From assembly GCA_003446975.1 (NCBI GenBank), contig DMAP01000108.1, positions 1 to 5,679 on the forward strand: DNA of 5,679 nt, read 5' to 3'. Each line of letters starts with the position of its first letter. Within the stretch, counting starts at the first letter, position 1. The position numbers and the translations under genes were made by a program. The notes beneath the pieces are model-generated. The model made no database searches, had not been told where the DNA came from, and saw nothing but the letters and a program-made list of their open reading frames with translations. Origin of the DNA: Clostridiales bacterium (GTDB lineage Bacteria > Bacillota > Clostridia > Tissierellales > Dethiosulfatibacteraceae). This document shows, piece after piece, positions 1 to 5,679 of this stretch.

Positions 1-5
1 TTCAT
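1..5 (-). CDS. Probable start of the next operon gene, cut by the window edge
   Basis: Only the first codon and two further bases (ATGAA on the minus strand) are inside the window, so the product cannot be read. The call rests on an AGGTG Shine-Dalgarno-like motif placed 7 nt upstream of this ATG, and on the close spacing behind rpoZ in the same direction. In many Firmicutes the gene after rpoZ is coaBC (phosphopantothenoylcysteine synthase/decarboxylase), followed by priA. That identity is an inference from gene order only, so no symbol is given. Confidence 0.4.
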
Positions 6-12
6 AAATCCA

Positions 13-17
13 CACCT
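13..17 (-). promoter_or_regulatory. Shine-Dalgarno site for the gene starting at the left edge
   Basis: The minus strand reads AGGTG here, followed by 7 nt and an ATG at 5-3. The motif begins directly after the T-rich tail of the hairpin at 26-46, so termination and translation initiation signals abut. Confidence 0.4.
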
Positions 18-46
18 AAAAACTAAAAGCTTGCTTTGCAAGCTTT
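18..46 (-). terminator. Probable rho-independent terminator or attenuator after rpoZ
   Basis: A perfect 9-bp inverted repeat (AAAGCTTGC, 3-nt loop, GCAAGCTTT) occupies 26-46, starting 3 nt past the rpoZ stop codon. On the minus strand it is followed by a T-rich tract reading TTTTAGTTTTT, counting from the last Ts of the stem. The stem has only four G-C pairs and the T tract is broken by AG, so it may be a leaky terminator. If the gene starting at position 5 belongs to the same operon, the hairpin would set partial read-through rather than a full stop. Confidence 0.6.
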
Positions 47-49
47 GTT

Positions 50-238
50 TCAATCTTTATAAGTAATCTTACCCTGGTAAAATTCTTCCACAGCTATATT
101 TACAGCCTTAGCGTCCGTTGTCTTTACTAAAATATCAGCTCCGTCCACTATTTCTCTGGCTCTTTTTGATATTATGGAAACCAGCATGTATCTGCTTTCC
201 GTCTTTTTCAACAGGTCATCGATTGATGGTTTGCTCAT
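50..238 (-). CDS. rpoZ: DNA-directed RNA polymerase omega subunit
   Basis: The omega subunit binds the beta-prime subunit and helps assemble and stabilise RNA polymerase. The 62-residue product is at the short end for this family but complete. It carries the omega signature: a basic helix with RYMLVSIISKRAREI at about residues 16-30, then KAVNIAVEEF at about 44-53. The acidic-aromatic start (PSIDDLLKKTESRY) also fits. A strong GGGAGG site (250-245) sits 6 nt before the ATG and lies inside the last codons of gmk, whose stop codon is only 1 nt away. The two genes are therefore probably translationally coupled. Position directly behind gmk is the usual Firmicutes arrangement. A hairpin lies just past the stop codon. 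Confidence 0.96.
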   Translation of the reverse strand: MSKPSIDDLLKKTESRYMLVSIISKRAREIVDGADILVKTTDAKAVNIAVEEFYQGKITYKD

Positions 239-239
239 T

Positions 240-845
240 TTATGCCTCCCTAATGCTATTAATCAGACTTATTTGTCTGTTTGCCTTGTTTTTTTCTGCT
301 ACTATAATCGATTTGATCTTATCTACTGCTTTTTCCACATAATCATTTACCACGACATAGTCATATTTGAAAGCGTAGCTTAACTCTTCATAGGTGCATT
401 CCATTCGTTTGATTATGTCTTCCTTGCTGTCGGCACCTCTCGATGTTATGCGCTTTTTCAACTCCTGAAGGGATGGTGGCAATATGAAAATAAATATTCC
501 CTCAGGGTATTCCTCCTTGACCTTTAAAGCACCTTGAATATCAATCTCCAAAATGACATCTTTTCCCTGATCCACTAACTCTAGGACTTTCCACTTGGGG
601 GTTCCGTAGTAATTGCCATATACCCTGGCATATTCCAGAAAATCATTGTTTTTTATCCGTTTTTCAAAATCCTCTGTTGATGTGAAATAATAGCTTTCGC
701 CTTCCACTTCAAGTCCTCTCGGTCTTCTGGTAGTTACTGAAACTGAGATTTCTATGTCTGGCTGGCTGTTTACCAGTTCCTTGCATATGGTGCCTTTACC
801 TGCGCCCGACGGTCCTGATATGACAACTAATAGTCCTTTCTGCAT
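240..845 (-). CDS. gmk: Guanylate kinase
   Basis: This enzyme phosphorylates GMP to GDP using ATP, an essential cytosolic step in GTP and dGTP supply. The 201-residue product has the family's usual length and all its main motifs. They are the P-loop GPSGAGKGT at residues 11-19, the GMP-binding segment TTRRPRG at 38-44 with GESYYF at 49-54, EYARVYGNYYGT at 71-82, the ILEIDIQGA strand at 98-106, the lid arginines near RGADSKEDIIKRM (136-148), and YDYVVVND at 161-168. The start codon overlaps the remA stop codon (TAATG), and an AGGAG site at 858-854 lies 8 nt upstream inside remA, so coupling to remA is likely. In Firmicutes, Gmk is a known target of inhibition by (p)ppGpp; nothing in the sequence tests that here. 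No damage or unusual feature is visible. Confidence 0.97.
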   Translation of the reverse strand: MQKGLLVVISGPSGAGKGTICKELVNSQPDIEISVSVTTRRPRGLEVEGESYYFTSTEDFEKRIKNNDFLEYARVYGNYYGTPKWKVLELVDQGKDVILEIDIQGALKVKEEYPEGIFIFILPPSLQELKKRITSRGADSKEDIIKRMECTYEELSYAFKYDYVVVNDYVEKAVDKIKSIIVAEKNKANRQISLINSIREA

Positions 846-1105
846 TACCTGATCTCCTTTGAGGCATTTTCTAATGATAGAAACCTTTGAGCCACCGTCT
901 CCGGTTGAATGGCCGACAACACCAAATGGCTGCTGTCCATGATGATAACCGCCCGGGTTTTTCGTCCGTAGGTTGCATCAATCAGTTTATTGTTTTCCCT
1001 GGCTTCTGTTATAAGTCGTTTGATTGGTGCTGACTCAGGGCTTACAATGGCAATCACCCTGCTTTCGGATATAATATTGCCAAACCCTATATTAATCATC
1101 TTCAT
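845..1105 (-). CDS. remA: RemA-family DNA-binding regulator (DUF370)
   Basis: In Bacillus subtilis RemA is a DNA-binding protein that activates biofilm matrix operons and some osmoprotection genes; its role in clostridia is far less clear. The 86-residue product matches the family along its whole length: INIGFGNII at 4-12, [12 protein letters not shown] at 21-32, [18 protein letters not shown] at 41-58 and [12 protein letters not shown] at 63-74. Compared with the B. subtilis protein as I recall it, the YGRRTR stretch implicated in DNA binding reads YGRKTR, a conservative change, and the arginine near residue 16 is kept. The ATG at 1105 is preferred over the in-frame ATG at 1099 because an AGGAG site (1116-1112) lies 6 nt upstream of it, overlapping the yicC stop codon. 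The gene sits between yicC and gmk, the conserved Firmicutes position, and its stop overlaps the gmk start. Confidence 0.93.
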   Translation of the reverse strand: MKMINIGFGNIISESRVIAIVSPESAPIKRLITEARENNKLIDATYGRKTRAVIIMDSSHLVLSAIQPETVAQRFLSLENASKEIR

Positions 1106-1114
1106 AAGATACTC

Positions 1115-2002
1115 CTACTCGAGATTTTGAACCTGCTCTCTCATTTTTTCAATATGATTCTTTATTTCCACAGAACTTTGTGTTATCTTGATTGTGCTCG
1201 ATTTAGATCCGATGGTGTTGGATTCTCGGTTGATCTCCTGAAGAATGAAATCCAGTTTTCGACCGATGACCCCTCCCTCCTTAAGTGTGTCTTCCAGTTG
1301 TTTCATGTGGCTTTTCAGTCTAACAAGTTCTTCATTTATATCAGATCTGTCCGCAAAAAAAACTATTTCATTGTATAGTTTGCTTTCATCAAGATTAAAC
1401 TTGTTTCCAATCAACTCCGAAACCCTTTTTTCAAGTTTCTCCTTATACTCCTCCACTACGGTCTGTGCGGACTCATAGATCTCATTTATCAGAATTTCAA
1501 TCTGGTTGATGCTATTCAGGATGTCTTGTTTTAGCGCTGCTCCCTCAATCCTTCTCATTGCAGTCAGTTCGTTCATCGCTTGATTCAAGGCTACTTCCAA
1601 TGTCATCCAGTTTATATCGCTATCACCATCTGTCTTTTGGATCTCCAGTATGTCCTGCATTTTAAGCAAAGTATCCAGGTTCGGTTCGCCTTTGAGCCCC
1701 AATAATCCAGATAACTCATCTATGGCTTTTTTATAGGCTATGGCAATCGGTTCGTTTACTTTTATCTTAGTGTCGCTTCCAGCCAAAACCTCATAAGAAA
1801 CAAAAATATCAATTCTTCCTCTGCTGATCTTGTTCTTAGCGATTTTTCTGATATTCTCTTCAAAACCTCGTATAAATTTCGGTATTTTTATGTTAATATC
1901 ATTATACCTATTGTTGATTGTCTTTATTTCAACAGTAAATCTAATGTCTTCATTGTTGCTTTCACCCTTCCCAAAACCTGTCATGCTGCTAACAAAGCTC
2001 AT
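1115..2002 (-). CDS. yicC: YicC/YloC-family endoribonuclease
   Basis: Members of this family (E. coli YicC, B. subtilis YloC) are reported endoribonucleases linked to RNA turnover, including small RNA decay in E. coli. From the chosen ATG the protein has 295 residues, the usual length. It opens with the diagnostic SMTGFGKGE at about residues 6-14, followed by VEIKTINNRYNDINIKIP at about 24-41. The C-terminal DUF1732 part carries ADRSDINEELVRLKSH (about 217-232), GRKLDFILQEINRESNTIGSKS in two halves (247-268) and ends in MREQVQNLE. The middle (about 150-210) is rich in Glu, Lys and Leu and is probably helical. An upstream in-frame TTG at 2017 would add five residues, but those codons are the GGAGG ribosome-binding site itself, so the ATG at 2002 is the real start. 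The gene heads the leftward group with remA, gmk and rpoZ. B. subtilis calls the orthologue yloC. Confidence 0.94.
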   Translation of the reverse strand: MSFVSSMTGFGKGESNNEDIRFTVEIKTINNRYNDINIKIPKFIRGFEENIRKIAKNKISRGRIDIFVSYEVLAGSDTKIKVNEPIAIAYKKAIDELSGLLGLKGEPNLDTLLKMQDILEIQKTDGDSDINWMTLEVALNQAMNELTAMRRIEGAALKQDILNSINQIEILINEIYESAQTVVEEYKEKLEKRVSELIGNKFNLDESKLYNEIVFFADRSDINEELVRLKSHMKQLEDTLKEGGVIGRKLDFILQEINRESNTIGSKSSTIKITQSSVEIKNHIEKMREQVQNLE

Positions 2003-2030
2003 TGATTCCTCCCTCAAAATTATTTATACT
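2002..2030 (+). promoter_or_regulatory. Candidate sigma-A promoter for rqcH
   Basis: The plus strand shows TTGATT (2002-2007), a 17-bp spacer, and TATACT (2025-2030). These match the sigma-A consensus TTGACA and TATAAT at 4 and 5 of 6 positions with ideal spacing. Transcription would begin near 2037, giving an untranslated leader of about 65 nt before rqcH. The -35 box overlaps the yicC start codon. The region is AT-rich, which raises the chance of false -10 matches, but the pairing at exact spacing is supportive. Confidence 0.55.
2008..2012 (-). promoter_or_regulatory. Ribosome-binding site that fixes the yicC start
   Basis: The minus strand reads GGGAGG with the GGAGG core here, 5 nt before the ATG at 2002. 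This near-perfect site rules out the in-frame TTG at 2017, because that start would place the site inside the coding region and leave no ribosome-binding site upstream. The same bases form part of the spacer of the proposed rightward promoter for rqcH. Confidence 0.85.
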
Positions 2031-2032
2031 AT

Positions 2033-2061
2033 ATATTAACACTATCATATGCAATTATCAA
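2033..2061 (-). promoter_or_regulatory. Candidate sigma-A promoter for the yicC-remA-gmk-rpoZ operon
   Basis: The minus strand shows TTGATA (2061-2056), a 17-bp spacer, and TAATAT (2038-2033), matching consensus at 5 and 4 of 6 positions. Transcription would start near 2026, leaving a short leader of about 24 nt with the GGAGG site. Its -10 box is only 2 bp from the -10 box of the opposing candidate promoter, and each predicted start site falls at or next to the other's -10 region. Confidence 0.55.
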
Positions 2062-2079
2062 CGTATCATTAAATAATTG
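2052..2079. repeat. Short inverted repeat in the yicC-rqcH intergenic region
   Basis: CAATTAT at 2052-2058 is matched by ATAATTG at 2073-2079, a perfect 7-bp inverted repeat with a 14-nt gap. One arm overlaps the -35 box of the leftward promoter and the whole repeat lies in the predicted rqcH leader. It could be an operator or a weak RNA hairpin, but in a region this AT-rich a match of this size can arise by chance. Confidence 0.25.
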
Positions 2080-2090
2080 AATACAAATAT

Positions 2091-2095
2091 AGGAG
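2091..2095 (+). promoter_or_regulatory. Ribosome-binding site of rqcH
   Basis: AGGAG lies 6 nt before the ATG at 2102, a strong and well-placed site. No competing in-frame start lies upstream, so it fixes the rqcH start. Confidence 0.85.
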
Positions 2096-2101
2096 ATTAA
2101 A

Positions 2102-3838
2102 ATGTCTTTAGATGGATTTGTCGTAAGAAACCTGGTATTTGAACTGAATAATACCATCACGGAAAGTAAGATAGATAAGATATATCAACCTGAGAAGGAT
2201 GAGATCATTCTCAATCTAAGGTCCTCTAGCAAAAACCTGCAACTTCTATTATCTGCCAACAGCACATACCCACGTATCAACATAACTACAAACAAATATA
2301 TGAATCCCGCATCTCCACCCGCCTTCTGTATGTTTCTGAGAAAGCATCTGTCAGGTGGTATCATCAGGAAAATAGAGCAGATAAACATGGACAGGGTTAT
2401 CATGATTGAGGTAGCTTCAAAAAACGAGCTGAAATCTGACACCATTAGAAGAATCTTTGTGGAAATTATGGGTAAGCACAGCAATATTATTCTCACTGAT
2501 GAAAAAAATGTGGTTCTTGAATGCATCAAGAGAATTAGCTTGAGCGTCAGCAGTAAAAGACAGTTATATCCCGGCATAAAATACAGAATGCCGAATTTTG
2601 ATAAGAAATACAATCTGATGCGGACAGAAGCTGGTCATATAAGATTTCTCTTGCAGAATGCCAATCAAGGTTTGAGAACAGGAAAATTTATTTTAGGATC
2701 CTTTTACGGTATCAGCCCTTTGTTAAGCAGGGAGATATGCTTTCTGTCAGGTATGGATGAATCGGATCCAATCGGCTCCTTGAAAGAGATGGAAGTCGCC
2801 AAGTTGATAGATACCTTATTGGCTATGAAAACAGCCATGTCCAAGGCTAGTTATAACCCTATTGTTTTTGTTGACAGGAAGTCCAATGAGTTCATTGATT
2901 TTTATTGTTTTGATTTAAAGCATCTGCTTTATCTGAACCATATCAGCTATCAGAGCATAAATGAAATATTGGATCTGTTCTACCGGGAGAAATCTAAATT
3001 TGTCAGTTATAAACAAAAAACAGCTGAATTGCGCAAAAAAGTCTCTTCTTTAATCGACAAATATGAGAAGAAGCTTGGATACTTGAAAGTTGAGCTGATC
3101 AATGCACAAGTAAGAGATAATTATAAGCTATATGGTGATTTGGTTTTAGCAAACATGCATAAGATATCAGCTAAGGACACGGAATTGACAGCCTTCGATT
3201 ATTCCACCAACAAAGAGATAAGAATTGAACTTGACCCGAGCCTTAACGCCTCCAAGAATGCACAAAAGTATTATAAAAAATATAATAAACTAAAAAGCGC
3301 CGAAAAAAACCTGATGGAACAATTGACGATTACACAGGATGGACTGGTTTATCTTGGAAACGTTCTGTTTGCTCTGGAAGAAGCCACTGAATTAACCGTA
3401 GTCGATGAAATAAAAGAAGAATTGTTCAAATCAGGTTATATCAAAAAATCCACTCAAAAGAAAAAGCCCGAAAAGAGCAAGCCTTTGCAAATCGTTACCA
3501 AGGATGGGTTTGAAATCTACATTGGTAAAAACAATGAGCAAAATGATTTTTTGACTTTTGTCCTTGCAACTAAAAATGATATATGGCTCCATGCTAAGAA
3601 CGTACCGGGATCACATGTTATCATACGCTCAGACAATAGAGAAGTTCCTATTGCCGTATTGGAAGAAGCTGCGTCTTATGCGGCCTATTTCAGCAGAAAT
3701 AGGGGGGCTGAAAAGGTTGAGGTGGACTATACATTGAGACAGCATCTAAAAAAACCAAAAAACGCCAAACCCGGTTTTGTCATATTCAATGAGAATTTCT
3801 CCCTCCTCATCACACCTAAAAAACCGGAATTGATTTAA
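2102..3838 (+). CDS. rqcH: Rqc2/NEMF homologue RqcH, ribosome quality-control alanine-tailing factor (NFACT family)
   Basis: RqcH binds 50S subunits carrying a stalled peptidyl-tRNA, recruits alanyl-tRNA and directs addition of a C-terminal alanine tail that marks the chain for proteolysis. Many genomes label this family fibronectin-binding protein (FbpA/YloA). The 578-residue product is full length. The NFACT-N domain spans about 1-175 and holds the D97-R98 pair and E121-I122-M123, both at the same numbers as functional residues reported for B. subtilis RqcH, as I recall. A helical linker (about 180-260) leads to a long Lys/Glu-rich coiled coil (about 298-430) containing LDPSLNASKNAQKYYKKY at 377-394. 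The NFACT-R domain (about 465-555) carries DIWLHAKNVPGSHVIIR at 493-509 and KKPKNAKPGFVIF at 550-562. The gene is transcribed alone, opposite to both neighbours, from the shared intergenic region. No signal peptide is visible, consistent with a cytosolic role. Confidence 0.95.
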   Translation: MSLDGFVVRNLVFELNNTITESKIDKIYQPEKDEIILNLRSSSKNLQLLLSANSTYPRINITTNKYMNPASPPAFCMFLRKHLSGGIIRKIEQINMDRVIMIEVASKNELKSDTIRRIFVEIMGKHSNIILTDEKNVVLECIKRISLSVSSKRQLYPGIKYRMPNFDKKYNLMRTEAGHIRFLLQNANQGLRTGKFILGSFYGISPLLSREICFLSGMDESDPIGSLKEMEVAKLIDTLLAMKTAMSKASYNPIVFVDRKSNEFIDFYCFDLKHLLYLNHISYQSINEILDLFYREKSKFVSYKQKTAELRKKVSSLIDKYEKKLGYLKVELINAQVRDNYKLYGDLVLANMHKISAKDTELTAFDYSTNKEIRIELDPSLNASKNAQKYYKKYNKLKSAEKNLMEQLTITQDGLVYLGNVLFALEEATELTVVDEIKEELFKSGYIKKSTQKKKPEKSKPLQIVTKDGFEIYIGKNNEQNDFLTFVLATKNDIWLHAKNVPGSHVIIRSDNREVPIAVLEEAASYAAYFSRNRGAEKVEVDYTLRQHLKKPKNAKPGFVIFNENFSLLITPKKPELI

Positions 3839-3845
3839 TATCCTG

Positions 3846-5296
<1,451 letters not shown>

Positions 5297-5310
<14 letters not shown>

Positions 5311-5679
5311 GTTTATCTAAAATCACAAGCAATGACAGCAAAATCGTTGCGCAGACTAAAAATATATCCGCAAAATTAAACACTGGAAAATCATAGAATC
5401 CCCAGAAATTAATATCTATAAAATCAATGACATATGTCAGTCTCACTCTATCAATCAAGTTACCTATTGCTCCGGCTATCATAAAATCCAATATATATCT
5501 ACTGAGACGGGTTAGTGAATTATTCTTATATCTGAAAATAACAATGGCCCCCAATACTGCAAAGGTCATTAAGATAAAAAATAACCGTTGATTTTGCAGT
5601 ATACCAAAAGCAGCTCCTCTGTTCTCCACATAATTTAGCTGCAAGAAATTATTAATCAAAACGATTGGTTCAGAAAGCA
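5297..5679 (-). CDS. lspA: Lipoprotein signal peptidase (signal peptidase II), N-terminus outside the window
   Basis: LspA is a membrane aspartic protease that removes signal peptides from diacylglyceryl-modified prolipoproteins. The window holds the last 126 residues; the frame stays open to the right edge, so the true start and first membrane helix lie beyond 5679. A TTG inside the frame at 5659 is not the start, since residues before it (LSEPIV) continue the family pattern into NNFLQLNYVENRGAAFG. Hydrophobic helices are visible at about 31-48 (LFFILMTFAVLGAIVIF), 62-76 and 100-119 of the visible part. The two catalytic aspartates are in AGAIGNLIDRV (residue 76) and FNFADIF (residue 104). 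Typical family length is 150-170 residues, so roughly 30-40 are missing. Its end overlaps the next gene by 14 bp if that gene starts at 5310. Confidence 0.95.

Noticed and set aside
118..383. Two overlapping rightward open frames opposite rpoZ and gmk
   Set aside because: They are antisense to two genes with clear motifs, have no good ribosome-binding site, and encode Leu/Phe/Ile/Ser-rich products typical of reverse-strand shadows.
1127..1478. Rightward open frames opposite yicC
   Set aside because: They are antisense to the conserved C-terminal half of YicC, and their Ser/Phe/Leu-rich composition is that of a shadow frame.
2003..2101. Riboswitch or small RNA gene in the yicC-rqcH intergenic region
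   Set aside because: Only 99 bp are available, very AT-rich, with no GC-rich stems or recognisable aptamer core. Promoters and ribosome-binding sites explain most of it.
2185..2613. Leftward open frame of 142 codons inside rqcH
   Set aside because: It lies wholly antisense to the NFACT-N coding region of a well-supported gene. Its product is a hydrophobic mix with no family motif.

Overview
The window looks like a conserved housekeeping stretch from a low-GC Gram-positive bacterium (Firmicutes), most likely of the class Clostridia. The evidence is the AT-rich composition, strong Shine-Dalgarno sites (GGAGG or AGGAG), and Firmicutes-type markers: RemA (DUF370), a bifunctional-type PyrR and a full-length RqcH. 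Genus and species cannot be read from the sequence. No mobile element, CRISPR array, tRNA or rRNA is visible, and no gene-free stretch exceeds about 100 bases.

Layout. At the left, four genes read leftward in the order yicC > remA > gmk > rpoZ. They are tightly packed: a 9-nt gap, then a TAATG overlap, then a 1-nt gap. A hairpin with a T-rich tail follows rpoZ, and then a ribosome-binding site and ATG that probably begin the next gene at the window edge (coaBC by synteny, unproven). In the middle, a 99-bp AT-rich intergenic region separates yicC from rqcH, which reads rightward. Two sigma-A-like promoters can be read there back to back, with their -10 boxes only 2 bp apart. rqcH then meets pyrR tail to tail with 7 bp between stop codons. 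At the right, lspA > rluD-family synthase > pyrR read leftward as a coupled group; lspA is cut by the window edge.

Functions. The left operon joins RNA turnover (YicC), a DNA-binding regulator (RemA), GMP phosphorylation (Gmk) and the omega subunit of RNA polymerase (RpoZ). The middle gene encodes the ribosome quality-control factor that adds C-terminal alanine tails to stalled nascent chains. The right group covers lipoprotein signal-peptide removal (LspA), 23S rRNA pseudouridylation and uracil-sensing pyr regulation (PyrR). The order resembles the B. subtilis lspA-ylyB-pyrR ... yloA(rqcH) ... yloC-remA-gmk-rpoZ region with the pyr and cys genes between pyrR and rqcH removed. I see no undescribed system here. 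The points most worth a second look are the back-to-back promoters, the hairpin between rpoZ and the next gene, and the pyrR gene separated from any pyr biosynthetic gene.
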